This document shows positions 36,201 to 48,259 of a stretch of DNA of 64,000 bases, one piece after another (within the stretch, counting starts at the first letter, position 1; each line of letters starts with the position of its first letter). The DNA comes from Microstegium vimineum (lineage: Eukaryota > Streptophyta > Magnoliopsida > Poales > Poaceae). A model generated the notes under the pieces. It had not been told where the DNA came from. It made no database searches and was given only the letters and a program-made list of their open reading frames with translations. The DNA lies in the NCBI GenBank assembly GCA_022036555.1, contig CM039126.1, positions 12,659,591-12,723,590 of the forward strand, read 5' to 3'. Made by a program: the position numbers and the translations under genes.

Positions 36201-37871
36201 TGTAACTTACTTGATGATCTGCCAAGATATGATTATTTGACACTAAATTTTATGATGCATTTACACTTTTACTGGGGCGGGAAATGGTTATTTTGGCATC
36301 AGTGTTATAGAATCCTTTAGTACACACTAGTTTAATATATATCATGAACTGTAAGATATGAATGACTAAGCTGATAGTACTACAGATGAATATTGGCTAC
36401 TCTACTGTGCTGCTGTTTTCTTCTCTTTGTTCTGTTCCTCCTATAAGGAAAAGAAACAAGTGCATGCTCTGACTGTATGGGTACTGTTCCACAGAGATTA
36501 CGATGCAGATGTAATTTTCATGCTCTTCGCTTTGTACACAAAATTCAAGAAACTGGTGCAGTTCTTGTAGGGAGGTTGCGTGGCCATAGGGCCTCTTCGT
36601 CGCCTTTGAAGGATAATCTTTTAGGCCAGTTTACCATCAAGTCTGACCCCAGTGCAAACAATAGTGATGCATCCAAATATCTGGCTGTTCATCTCAGGTT
36701 TGAGATTGATATGGTTGCATACTCATTGTGTTACTTTGGTGGTGGCAAAGATGAGGAAGATGAACTAGAAGCTTATCGCCAAATTCACTTTCCTGTTCTG
36801 TCAGAACTCAAGAAAACGACAAAGTATGTTTGCAGTTCTACATTACATGTCAATAAACCGTATTAAAGAAAAATGGCATCCTAATATTGATCTGTTGCTG
36901 CCTATTTTTCATCAACGAGCATTTCTGACAGAACCGTATCTTGTTAGGTTGCCCTCTGCTGCTTTCTTACGGTCTGAAGGCAAATGTCCCCTTGCACCTG
37001 AAGAGGCTGTGCTTATGCTTGCTGCTATTGGTTTCAAGCGCAGCACAAATATATACGTTGCAGGTGCTGAAATTTATGGAGGGAAGGATAGGATGGCTGC
37101 CATAAGTCGTCTTTATCCTGCTTTAGTAACTAAAGAAACCCTTCTATCTCCATCAGAGCTTGAACCATTTAGGAACTTCTCATCTCAGGTAAATTTCTTT
37201 GAGATATCTCATGTGATATCTTGCACAAGATATATAGACAGTGTTAGCATGTAAAAACATAGAAAATAAGCACCGAAATAGAAAATTCAGGTAGTAGTAC
37301 CTGATTATTTGTTTGTAGATTGACTGAATAGATTATGTTGTCAAATTGCTGTCACATACATAGAGGCTAAAATGTGAAATGTCAGGAAGTGCTAATTTTA
37401 TTTTCTGCTCTCAATTTAGAGGTAATTCATATGAGCAGCAAACCAGTAACCACAAGAGTGACATGAAGGATAATAAAATGGTTGTGACATTTGCTAATTT
37501 GTATTAGTACTTGTGATAAGCTTAATTGAATAATTTCTTCGTGCTCCTCTGGTTTGCAGTTGGCAGCCCTGGACTTCATTGCATGTGCAGCTGCCGATGC
37601 ATTTGCTATGACTGACCCAGGAAGTCAATTCTCTTCTCTTGTTCAAGGTTACCGCATGTACTATGGTGGTGGGGACCTTCCCACAATAAGGCCAAACAAG
37701 CGCAGGTTAGCCAGCATACTTGTGAAGAATGCCACGATTGAGTGGAATGAATTTGAAAGCAGAGTAAGAAAACTCATACAGCAAACTAAGCAAGTTCATG
37801 AGAGGCCTGTTGCAAGAAGCATATTTAGACATCCACGATGTCCAGAATGCATGTGCAGAATAGAGCACTAA
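33273..37871 (+). CDS. Plant O-fucosyltransferase family protein, 587 aa
   Basis: Ten exons: 33273-33551, 34306-34401, 34521-34611, 34747-34808, 34960-35048, 35166-35286, 35380-35523, 36495-36823, 36948-37188, 37560-37871. All splice sites are GT-AG and phases sum to 588 codons. It is a type II Golgi membrane protein: a short proline- and arginine-rich cytosolic tail, then a membrane anchor (LLVWGALVAFFFIMNWWMF, about residues 47-65). The luminal GT65-like domain has the motifs NGGINQQR (GDP-fucose side), HLRFEIDMVAYSLC, ALGF-type GFKRSTNIYVAGAEIYGG and DFIACAAADAFAMTD. The family transfers fucose (or related sugars) to protein or cell-wall glycans. Substrate is unknown for most plant members. 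Intron 7 carries a Stowaway MITE (35769-36029). Exon 2 uses a weak acceptor (TTTTAAG). Exon 1 is GC-rich, as usual in grasses. Confidence 0.93.
35769..36029. mobile_element. Stowaway MITE in intron 7 of the fucosyltransferase
   Basis: The ends CTCCGTCCCAAAATAAG and CTTATTTTGGGACGGAGGGAG are inverted repeats, flanked by TA (35767-35768 and 36030-36031). 261 bp, AT-rich, non-coding. Confidence 0.9.
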
Positions 37872-40116
37872 GATTTTTGATAGTTTCTTGTCTATACAAA
37901 TACTTTTTTTTCAGAAGAAAGACTATACCAATGAGATAAGACTATACCAATGAGATCGCCAAAGGTAGTTCTTTTGTGCTTCGGCTGAAGTCTGGATATA
38001 TCTCTTGCCCTTGAACTACTTTGGAATCAAACTGTAAAAAAGACAATACATGGATTGAGCTCTTGTTTGTATCAGAGAAGCAATATAGCTGACTAGCTCA
38101 TCCATTCTCTTACTGCCATGATCTACTGCTAGGCATCATGTTGGATTTGGAGTATTTGGCAGAATTTTGTCTCATGTTTGATGGAAGAAGTAGACCAGGG
38201 ACTAAATTTTGCATCTGGACAACAATGCTGCCATATTTCTGATTGGGATCAGTTAAATCATTCTGTGAATGAAGGTGCATCATCTGCAGCTGATTGTGGA
38301 AGTAATATATTGACCAAACTGCACAACAACATTCTTATTGTTGCTATTGCTATCGTGCATCGATTCTACTCGGGTTACCATTCAACAAATCATGCTGCCA
38401 GAGTTCTGCCAACCGTGTATTGCCATCTCCATTGCTCCTATTGTGCGATGGAGCCAGGTGGCATCTTGACTCCTTTTTTGACCATTCTTTTGTTCATTGT
38501 ACCATAAGAGACGCATACAGTTAGGTTGTAAGTTTATGTCAACTGAAAGCTTTCATTATCAGCGAGAGAAATGTTCCATTTTGTGCATGCTGTATATGTG
38601 CTCTTCCAAGGGCACTCTTGTATATTAATGTTTTGACTATTTTCTTTGGCAATGCCCTGAAACTGCGAATGAACTCAGATTCGTGATTCACAGTGTGATG
38701 TTAGAACCACCTGATGCCTGGTGTTGTGATGAGTGTTATTGGAAGGCATTTTGTATGGACACCTTTGGATTGATAGTTACAGTTCTGATCTGAAATAGGG
38801 CCCTGGCCAGGGAGTCACATTTGACGTGTTCCATACTTCATACCTACCGCTAAAGATCATCCTTGCATAACTCATGATGCTTAGATAGTTGAAGAAGCTA
38901 CTTTGCTCGTTAATTTATACAGTATCATAAGATGAGCAATAGTTGACTGTTGTGGCAAATGGACTTGTTGACCAAGGCAAAGAAACTGGTAATGCAGTAT
39001 TGCAGAAAGGTAAGGGGCCTTTAGCTGGAACGACTTGCTTCCCAAGACATATGGTTAAAACACATTTCTCTTTATTTTGTTCCTTTTCTTGTTTACGAAT
39101 TCTGAATTTTCTTTTCAGGAGTTGCAGTTTTGTTTTCGACAATACGTTTTAAGATGTACACGTACAGCACCCAGAAGTACACAACACTCAAATCATGCAC
39201 GAACCTTCCTACTGTGAAAGCCTCTTTAGGTCCATTAGCACTAAAAACTAGTAATTATTAGTTGATGGACTTCTAACTGTTAATTTCATTAGTTAGTTTA
39301 GAGTTGCTAATAGTTTATATATACTTTTAACTCACTATCCAACCAACCACTTATTAAAAGTTAGATCCAAACATTCTCTTGTATATATGAAATTCTTATT
39401 GTTAATATAAAAAAAATGGTCCAATGTGTTTCCTTTCGAGCTCTCAATCATCTAAATATTTTTTTTTGTCAAAGTTCGAGCAGTTTTCTTATAACTTTGA
39501 TTTAATGTGAAACCTTGTGGGTACGAATTACGGAGGGAGTCCTTTTGTTATTGGCAATTACATGGTCACGTGATAAATGAACTATTATTGCAAAAATCTC
39601 TAAGGTTTTATTTGGATGTTGTGTTCACCTCAATCCATATGCGTTGATGTGAATTGTCATAGAGTTTAATTCTAGTTCCACTTAAATACACTTTCGCACA
39701 TGTAAATCAATGCAAATTCGACAATATCTAAACAACGCATGAACCAGACACTTATACTGTTAATACTGTTAATAGACCTTTATGCCATTGGATTTAGACT
39801 CGAGAGAAGTAGAGGATGGCATAAAAAAACAAGAAAACAAAATGAAAATAAGCAGTTTGCAATGCAAGGCTGCAGCGGCACAAGTCATATAAACGCGCTG
39901 CCCTCCACGTCACTTATGTTCGCTGCCGCCGTGTCCCTGGAGCGATCACATTCACACCACTACATCAGCTAGTACAAAAGCACCCCACGCGCCCCCGGCC
40001 TTTCTCAATCGGAGAAGAACCAAAAACCCAAATCCAAACCTCGCCGCCGACCACCTTACCTGCTCGGTCAATTTGCCTGTGCCCGCCTGAACCTCCGGCT
40101 TAACGCGCCGCCGTCC
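37872..40116. other. Fucosyltransferase 3' UTR, MITE debris, next promoter
   Basis: 37872 to about 38640 is probably 3' UTR. It contains an 18-19-bp tandem duplication (ACTATACCAATGAGATAAG) at 37921-37955. The segment 38540-38720 has a homologue downstream of the next gene (43995-44130). 39213-39380 and 39420-39540 look like degraded Tourist and Stowaway MITEs. 39900-40116 is the GC-rich leader of the next gene. Confidence 0.4.
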
Positions 40117-43100
40117 ATGAGCTTCCTCGCCGGTCGCCTCGCTGCCAAGGAGGGAGCGTACTTCCTCCAGGAGTCAAAGACTGCCGTCGGCCGCCTCGCG
40201 GAGAAGCTCCCGCCCTCCGCTTCGACGCCCGGAGGTGCGTCGGCGCAGCCCTCCCCCGACGTGCTACCTGAGATCCTCCGCCACTCCGTGCCCATCAAGG
40301 GGACGCCGCCCCCGGCCGAAGCCTCCCTCTCCGCGTCCTCCCGCTGGGCCCTCCCGCCGGGCGGCGCCGAGGCTGCGGGCTTGCACCCCGACGTGCTCAA
40401 CCCGCTCCGCTCCTACGTATCGCTGCCGCAGGCCACCTTCGGCCCCAAAAGGTACGCCCCTTCTATCGTGCCTTTTCCCTAATTTGAAATTCGTCGTTCG
40501 GAATAGTTTTCTGAGGTCTGGCATTCCGGGGTTGCGCGCGTGCACGCGAATGTCCATGCTTCATGCTTGGAACTTGGATACACGCGCAATCAGTTCTTCA
40601 ACTGACGAGTTGTGAATGTAGATACGGGTGCAAGTAACTATCAAAAAAATAAAATTGACATCTGGAGCAACATTATGCACAATGCAGTGTTAACAGGCTT
40701 TTGCTTTCGTATGGAAATTATTTTCAAATAGACTTATACATTGTATGGGCCAGTTCGGAATTCGGAGGATATAATTCGATTAATTGGTTACCTGTACAAC
40801 ATGTGTGATAGCAGCAGCAAACTACACTACACGAATTTGCTATATTCAAAGAAAGTTAACTAGTATTAACATTCATTAAAGCAGCTATTATTCATCACGA
40901 GCACAGGTTTCAGTTAGAAAAAGGCGTTTTCATTTGTTAGTCTGATACAGCTATAGGGCTTTAAAGTACTTCAGATTATACCTGAATTTAACTAATATTT
41001 TGATTAAAAAGGCGTTTTCATTTGTCAGTCTGATACAGCTATAGGGATTTAAAGTACTACAGATTTTATCTGAATTTGACTGATATTTTATTAAAAAAAC
41101 TCGACCATTGTGAGAAGACATCCTGGCTGGTTGTGTCTTGAAGCTTGAGTGAGGCAATAGTGAACCCTGGCTATCTGGAAAACTTGTCGAAACCTGTTCT
41201 CAGGGAGGTAACCATGCAACCTGTGAGCACCAGGATTCGAGGCTGGGTCTGGGTGGGCAGTCTCTCTTCTGGAGGCTGTCTAAATGAGCTATCACTTGTT
41301 TCTCAACCTGATTATAACTTTAAAGGGCACCGCATTTTGAACTATCTGGTGTATCAAATCTTTCAAGCAAGAAACCTGACACACTGTTGCACTCCTATAT
41401 CTGTCATTAAAATCATGAATATGAGGGGTAATGCTCTTCTATAAGTTATGTTCTCCTACACCTGTCTGCTTATAAATTCATAAGTTAGGAGATGCAAAAT
41501 ATCTATAACTTAGATATACTGCTGATAAAAAATCAGGGGATATTACACAGATTCAGATTAATAGAAATATATGATGAACCATGTAACAGCTGAAGCTTGG
41601 ATGCTAACTCGTGGGTGGCTCTTATTTTTTACTATGTGTTTCTACAGGATCTGTAAAGAAAAACATTTTCTAATGTATGACATTTAAGTATTTGTTGTTG
41701 TTCCAAATTGATATGTGTGTGTTTTTATGCTCATGCCTCTTTTGATCTACTTATGGTTTTAACTTAATAAGTGTTTTCACTTGCTTTTGTATGTTCTTTT
41801 TTCCAGATGGCAGCTTCCGAATGAACAACCTAACTACTTGGCGTCAACAGCCAATGAAAGGCGGCAAGATAGGACCCCACCTCCCATGGACCCTGAGAAG
41901 TTGAAAGAAGTAATTGCTGGATACTCACAGAGTATGTTTTCTTGCCTCAACAATTTGAGTTCAAGTGTTCTTGAAGATCTTCTGTTCTCATTTTGGATCG
42001 TTACAGTTGGGAAGGCATTCATTGCTGCAACCTTTTTGGTGTTTGGAGGAGCAACAGCTGTGATGTTGTACACAGCAGATAAGCTACAGTTGCATTCAGT
42101 AAGTCATGTAATCTGAACAACATATCTGAGGGAATGTAGGACCTTTTAACCAAAATAAAAGTACAATGTACCAGAATTTAAATAATAATGCTAAGCTCGT
42201 GCCTAGGGTAGAGCTTGCTCTTCATTTGCTTTGTTTAAACTCAATGATTTGTGTTAGGGTTTTGTCGTTGTTTATTCATTGTTATCTCTTGATTCCTTAT
42301 GGGGATCATTTTCTTCTCTAATACAGTACAATGAAGCGCAGTTCTCCTGCGTTTTCTAAAAAAAAAATCTCTTGATTCCTAATTAATTATTTTGTCTGTC
42401 TTTAGTTCTTCAGTGCTGCTCTCTTCATTTGGAAATTGCTGATTTGTATGGTTCTCAACTATGACTCCTAATTATGCTACAAACTCTCATTGCACAGGAT
42501 GATAAAAATGAGTCCTAGCATTCTTTAGTGATCCATAATCATGCCGAGTCCATGTGAAACTTTTTTATTATTTAATCCTTTAAGTAATATTCTCCCTGCC
42601 ACTCTGAATTTCTATAGGGCATAGGAGCCGTTGCTAGACTATGTTCTGTTTTCCACTCAACAATGGAAAGCGAAATTCAGTTTTAAAAATAAGGTCTGAG
42701 CTATCTGTGGAACAACAAATTTTTTTTTTAACGAAATGTGGAACAGCAAAGTTGTGTGCCACTGCCAACAAGGAGTTCTTAAGTTCAACGGTAGTGATAT
42801 GAGTCTCAAAAATTGGAAATTTGAAATATTATGGTTTCACATGTATAATGCAATGATAAATTTCTCCTTTGACATTATCCTTGTATGAACTAGCCAAATT
42901 GAATTTATTTTGTCTCGTGGGCAAAACGTGTTATTTAGCAAACTCTTGACCATTTGATATTAACTCAATCCTTAACAGGAGGAACAATCAAGAAGATGAA
43001 ACCTCCTGCATTCAGGATTAAAAATCCAAGTGTCAAGTAGCCCCTCTGAAACTACTGTTGTTTCTCCTTTCAGGTAGATGACGTTAAAACTAAAGGAAAA

Positions 43101-43439
43101 GATGCACTGCAGCCACGAGCTGATATGATTAAAGAACAAATAGCTCCATTGAGAAGCTGGGTAAGTGAACTGCTATTCTTGTTCTGGCTAAACAATTGCT
43201 TATTGTATTTTCCCTTCAGCACATTGTACTTCAGTTTTGTTCAAGTTTGCTATGGGGCTGTCAGCTGTGGATTATTGTGGGTCTGTGACAATATTGACGG
43301 ACCATTCCATGTATTGTAACTGCAGGCTGAAGAAATGTCCCGAAAATGGCATTTCGAAGGTAATAAAGAAGCAAAGGAGAAGTCTGTCATCATTAGAGAG
43401 CTTTCAAGAGCTCTGGGCTCCAGGACTCCCCCTAGTTGA
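40117..43439 (+). CDS. Unknown plant membrane-anchored protein, 250 aa
   Basis: Five exons: 40117-40451, 41807-41931, 42007-42098, 43074-43160, 43326-43439. All splice sites are GT-AG and phases sum to 251 codons. The start at 40117 follows a GC-rich leader and gives MSFLAGRLAAKEGAYFLQES. The N-terminal 110 residues are proline- and alanine-rich with LPEILRHSVPIK and LNPLRSYVSLP. Next comes a conserved-looking segment, WQLPNEQPNYLASTANERR, and one hydrophobic segment, AFIAATFLVFGGATAVMLY (about 157-175). The charged, helical tail is KGKDALQPRADMIKEQIAPL .. EEMSRKWHFEGNKEAKEKS. A single membrane span with a coiled tail would suit an organelle or endomembrane anchor, but I do not recognise the family. 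Intron 1 (1355 bp) carries an 88-bp tandem duplication. Confidence 0.85.
40921..41096. repeat. 88-bp tandem duplication in intron 1
   Basis: AAGGCGTTTTCATTTGT(T/C)AG through CTATAGGG.TTTAAAGTACT to the AT-rich end occurs at 40921-41008 and 41009-41096, with a handful of differences. Confidence 0.85.
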
Positions 43440-44767
43440 TCAACATACGGCTGTTGTAAATCCACTATTATCAAGTCATCCACTTTGTTGTATGCATCCT
43501 TATCGTTTTCCATATGTGTGTATAGGAAACAGTACATCCTGAGACATATTGACCAAACTGAATCGATCTGTACAATATTGATAGTTTGGGCTTTCCAATA
43601 GAGGAGATTGGGATCAAAGTCCACATGTATTTACCTGGGGACCCTTACCCGAACAGACTCTGATATGATAAGAAATGAGGTGTTTGGCTTTCGATGAAGC
43701 CTGGAATTTGTGAAACTATAATATTGTTTCGTAAGCTCAATTACAGGGTGTTTCGTAAGCTCAATTACAGGGTGTTTCGTAAGCTTTCAAGTTTGAATCA
43801 GCATCTGACCTGCGGACGTGTCTGAACTGCCTGTTTTGTGGCATAATATTTTAAAGTTCGATGGCATAATTGGAATCCTGGAGGACCGAATATATGGTTT
43901 CATTCTGTAAGGCAAAGCTCGCTGCATTGTATTTTATAATTGTGATAATCTTATAAACTGAAAACCAAAGTTTACAAGCAGTGTTGCAAGTTCACGTCAT
44001 TTGCCAAAGCTTTCATTATCAGTTTGCGCAAGGGGGAACATGTATATTCATGTTTTGTTACAGTACTTCTGTATTTTGGTTTTTCTTTGGCAATGCCCGC
44101 GAAAGTGAGAATTAAATCAGAACCACCTTACTATGTAGTATATTAATTTATAGCAAGAATAATGGTTAGACGGTATTTTTATTTTTATACCCCTTCCGTG
44201 CTTTGATTTTCTTAGTTGATCTATTTTTCAATATATCTAAATGTAATATACGTCTAAATACACAACAAAATAGATATACCAAAAAGTCAAAGCAACCTAT
44301 AATTACATCTAGATATATAACAAAATGGATCAACCAAAAATATCAAAACGACTTATAATTTAAAACAAAGAATATTTGTTAGAAAAACACTGGCTAGGAC
44401 TGAGAGCATATGGCAGTAACAGCCGGCGTTGCTGCTGCCCATATTGAGGATCTATTGAAATGGTGGCACTAAATTAATCTCTAGATGTAATACTGCCGGC
44501 ACGCACAAATGCACGGTAGTTTCAGACTATGGGGAAAACCGTGGGTAACCCCGTGATGTATCATATACACGCTCTTTAACAAAGACAATTGCACAACATC
44601 AGATTAAATGATAATGTGCCTTCAACCAACCACAAAATTGCATCACATCTGCAATGCGCATGTAGCCCTGCAGAACACAACTGCCACAGATTTTGTTCAG
44701 AAAAAGCCATATGTGGCTGGCCTAAGATTACACCGATAGGCACAGAAATTTCTGCAGAATGATTTTC
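43440..44767. other. 3' UTR region between convergent genes
   Basis: 43726-43795 contains a 24-bp unit (GTTTCGTAAGCTCAATTACA..) in nearly three copies. 43995-44130 resembles 38540-38720. 44185-44390 is a degraded MITE-like stretch. The rest up to 44767 is the 3' side of the minus-strand IMP3 gene. Confidence 0.45.
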
Positions 44768-47126
44768 TCAGAACATGGCATCAAAATCATCCAATGCATC
44801 ATTGTACTCCATGACCTTCCTCTTGATCTTTGAGGAATCCACCCAGGTGATGAAGTCCTCCATGTTTCTGGTCACAAGAAAGGCTGGATCTGTGACTGTC
44901 TCTGGACCGACACGCACATGCCCCTGTTCGATGTATGTCACAGCCTCCTTAAGGTGCTCTGCAAACTTGAGCTTCACCATAACTGTTGCAAGTCTCCGCC
45001 TGCAATAATTAAGGAAGGTAAACAGAACTGCATATGTCATATTGTTTCCTACTTTGTGCTACTATCACCATACAAGCGGTTAGCAAAATGAATAGTACTC
45101 CCTCCGTCTCTGAATATAAGACGCGATTTGACTTGGTGCGGTCTTCAGAAACATATTTTGACTTATAATTTCTCTTAGAATATATAATTTATGGGAACAA
45201 AAGTTTGATCATTAGAAAGTACTTTTAAATACAAATCTAATGTGACTACTTTTGTAATACAAACTTTTAATATTGTTGGAATATAAGTAAATTGCCCACC
45301 TCTCCCCATCAGCTTAAGCTTTTGGGTTGTATTGGTCGGTGCATGCAACTCAATATGGTATCAAAGCCAGAGGTCTCGAGTTCGAATCCTGGTTAGCGTA
45401 ATTAAAATAAAATAATTGCTGCTCGCTCCTATTCCACGTCTGAGGCCTGAGGGAGCCTCCACGTGAGGGGGAGTGTTGGAATATAAGTGAATTGCCCACC
45501 TCTCCCCCTCAGCTTAAGCTTTTGGGTTGTATTGGTCGGTGCATGCAACTCAATAAATATAATTAGGCTAATTGTTAGTCAAAGATAACAAAGTTTGAAT
45601 TTTGAAATACGTGCAGGCCTTATATTCGTGGACGGAGGGAGTAGGATATATATACTCTACAGAGCTTAGTCAAGAAAAAACATGTCATATTGTTTCCTAC
45701 TTTGTGTTACTATCACCATACAAGCGGTTAGCAAAATGAATAGTAGGATATATATACTCTACAGACCTTAGTAAAAAAAAACACTTGAACTGAAGTATGA
45801 TGATCAATAGAAAGCAACATCCTACAAAGGAAAACAAACATGCTAGGGGGGAGAGAGGGAGAGGAAGGGGCGACCTGCAGAAGGCGCTCACTGAAAGTTT
45901 CTCACACTTTATCAAGCTCTCTTTTGTTGAAATTACACCCATATTATACCTGAAATTTAAGTAGCTCCATCAGACCAAAAAAATAAGTAAAACAAATTAA
46001 AAAGTACCAGAATACTAGAGATCTGATGACATTATATGATTATGCTTTAGTCAAAATGAAATAGGTTTAGATCTCAACGACTAAGTCAAGAAAACAACAT
46101 CATAGCATGTTTCGTGATCATGACCCATGCTGGAGGGTCTAGAAATGAGAATAATGGTTTCTGAAAAAAAAATCAACCAATTGCCATGTTCAAAGAACAG
46201 GCACTAGTACAGATGATGGCCAATGGCAATCAAGCCTAATGCAGATGTAAAAATGTTGATAGCACTACCACAAGTGAAGCTCAATATTGGATTGTATGAC
46301 CAGACATAGGGAGAATAAAAAAATATAATAAGAATCTCATGATTTCAGATATGCAAGCATTCTTTGCCACATTTACACTGCAGTAAGTTCTGGGCAACCA
46401 GTCAAACAATTCATATGTAGATAGCTTGACACACTGAGGGCCCATTTGGAGCGCAGGAATTTCAAAGGAACCAATTCAACTTCACAAGAAAAACACATGA
46501 TTTGAGAGCACAATTATACATATATGAGAGGTAGTAAAGAAAACAGCAGCCTGCAGGTGAAGTTTCATACTGTTAACTCATTAACTGTACAAGCAGTCAA
46601 TCATATAGCCAATAAATTGTAAGGTTTTGGTACTTGAGGATGTAAGCGTACAAGCCAAGCTCAAAATTTACATAATTAATGGTATATATACAATCTCATG
46701 ATTAAGTAAAGTGGACAAGCAGTCTTACAGCTTATCGAGAAGCATGTCTGTCATCTCGATTCTGAAAGGGTCTCTTGGGTCCATCTGCTTTATGATGTTA
46801 ACGAGCTTTTGTACCATTGAGCATATCCCGTTGTACCTGGCACCCAACAGTCAGAAATTTTCAGTGTATCCTTGATAAAATGTTTCGATTAGAGATCAGC
46901 ATAAAGCAATCCTACTACTGATTCAATACAAACTACAGAGCTGATTAAACAGGCAAGCAGGAGAGAGTGGTGATAGGGAAAAAAGAACCAACTTCTTGTA
47001 GTCGTCCCTCTCGACGAGGCCGTAGCTCTGTGTGACGAGCGCCTCCCGGTGGCCACCCTCCCTCTTGTACTCCAAGAAATTGGTCTTCTTGAGGAGCTTC
47101 TGCTCATGGAACTTGAGCTTCCTCAT
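44768..47126 (-). CDS. IMP3: U3 snoRNP protein IMP3, 182 aa
   Basis: Four exons: complement of 44768-44999, 45875-45949, 46729-46836, 46993-47126. Phases sum to 183 codons, the normal IMP3 length. The protein belongs to the small-subunit processome: with MPP10 and IMP4 it helps U3 snoRNA pair with pre-rRNA in the nucleolus. The N-terminus MRKLKFHEQKLLKKTNFLEY and the YGLVERDDYKKYN segment are typical. The S4 RNA-binding domain spans RRRLATVMVKLKFAEHLKEA..GHVRVGPETVTDPAFLV (about 105-150), and the acidic C-terminus is ALDDFDAMF. Two donors are weak (exon 1 GTTGGT, exon 3 GTCGCC) but the reading across them matches the family. The last intron holds a duplication plus two nested mobile elements. 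Single-copy housekeeping gene by family knowledge. Confidence 0.95.
45098..45641. mobile_element. Stowaway MITE in IMP3 intron, itself interrupted
   Basis: The ends CTCCCTCCGTCTCTGAATATAAG and the inverse of CTTATATTCGTGGACGGAGGGAG are flanked by TA (45096-45097 and 45642-45643). The original length was about 257 bp. It carries a 282-bp SMART insertion plus a 5-bp duplication. Confidence 0.9.
45274..45555 (+). mobile_element. SMART (small LTR retrotransposon), complete, 282 bp
   Basis: Two 82-bp LTRs (45274-45355 and 45474-45555; TGTTGGAATATAAGT..CAACTCAATA) differ at only a few sites. TGGTATCAAAGCC directly follows the first LTR and is a primer site for initiator-Met tRNA. A purine tract, GTGAGGGGGAG, precedes the second LTR. 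AATAT flanks both ends (45269-45273 and 45556-45560). It has no coding capacity. Size, ends and intronic location fit the grass SMART family. Confidence 0.93.
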
Positions 47127-48259
47127 CTCTCAATTTCACGCAGCAATCGAGGGGAAGCCGGCTTAAGAAAAACAACTGCTGGAAGAACGACACGCACAAG
47201 TAAGGTGAGGTTTACTTGCCAACGACACTACATACAGGGCGGAGAGAGGAGGAGCGCGACGCTTCTCGACGAGAGAAGGTTTCGGTGGAAAGGAGGACCT
47301 GTCGCCGGTGGCAAGGTCGCCGATGAGGAGGCGCAACAACTATTGCTGCGGTAGTATGGACAGAGGTACAGGGCAGGAAGTGCGTTAGAATGTCGGGGCG
47401 CGGCGGCGTGCGGCGGTTCGCCGGTTCCCCGGTGAGGTCGGGCAGTCGGGAGAAGGGAGCGGGCGGGCGGCGCGCGGCTGGGTCACACTGTTGGCCCGTT
47501 GACGCTGGACTTGATACCTAGGGTTTGATACGTGGGCTGGCATTGTGGCCAGAAATTGATACTGGACCCAAAATTTCAGGCACCGTGGGACGTGGGCGCC
47601 CGTGGGCTGGTTTGGGTCCGTGAATGCTGGGGCACGGTATCAAATCAGCGAACAATACTTGTATGCCTGCGTTTTCACTTTTCAGCAAAACGAACAACTA
47701 GCAGAACGAACAGTGTTCTTCAGCAGCAGTGCGCTGGTTCTCCGCCCATGGTACCAGAAGAGATCACAATGGCAGACTTGTGGAGCGTGGACATCATCTA
47801 CTTTGATGTACAATTGCACGACATTGCTTTGCTTGGTGCAGAAGAGGTAATTTCTTCCGGGCACAATCATCTTAATTACTCTACTGGAACAAAACAAAAC
47901 AAAATATAATTCCGCTCTTTCTGCAGTGATTGTAAATAGTTTATAAATCATAGATATGGCTCCGAAGTCCAAATAGGAAAGTTATTTTTATTTTGTTCAT
48001 GTTGTAATCCAACAGCTTCTGTTGCATTAATGCCACACATAAGTCTTTTTAAGGATAGCTCATAAGACTTTTTATGGATAGCTTTCTCCTTTCTGCACTG
48101 CTACTTTCGCTGACCTGTGTTTATGGAAAAATCATGCGCAGGCAAGTCAAAGAAAAATCCCTATGTTGATTGGTGCTGAAAGAAAGAGGGAGGGGCTAGA
48201 CGAGCTTCTCCATTTTGCATCTTACAATGAATGTGCTATGCAAAAAGTGGGTTCTTACA
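47127..48259. other. IMP3 upstream region and intergenic
   Basis: 47127-47520 is GC-rich and probably the promoter and leader of IMP3. 47520-48259 holds no recognised gene or repeat. Confidence 0.4.

Larger units (their letters stand above)
45034..45781. repeat. Intronic tandem duplication, filled and empty MITE site
   Basis: The ~100-bp unit (ATGTCATATTGTTTCCTACT .. AATGAATAGTA / GGATATATATACTCTACAGA) occurs at 45034-45681 and again at 45682-45781. In the first copy a Stowaway MITE sits between AATAG-TA and TA-GGATATA. In the second the site is empty, with one TA. Confidence 0.92.

Noticed and set aside
38178..38507. 109-codon frame downstream of the fucosyltransferase
   Set aside because: Lies in the likely 3' UTR, has no recognisable domain, and its second half is just hydrophobic chance sequence.
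45356..45370. tRNA-Met-like sequence
   Set aside because: It is only the complement of the tRNA 3' end, the primer site of the SMART element; there is no cloverleaf.
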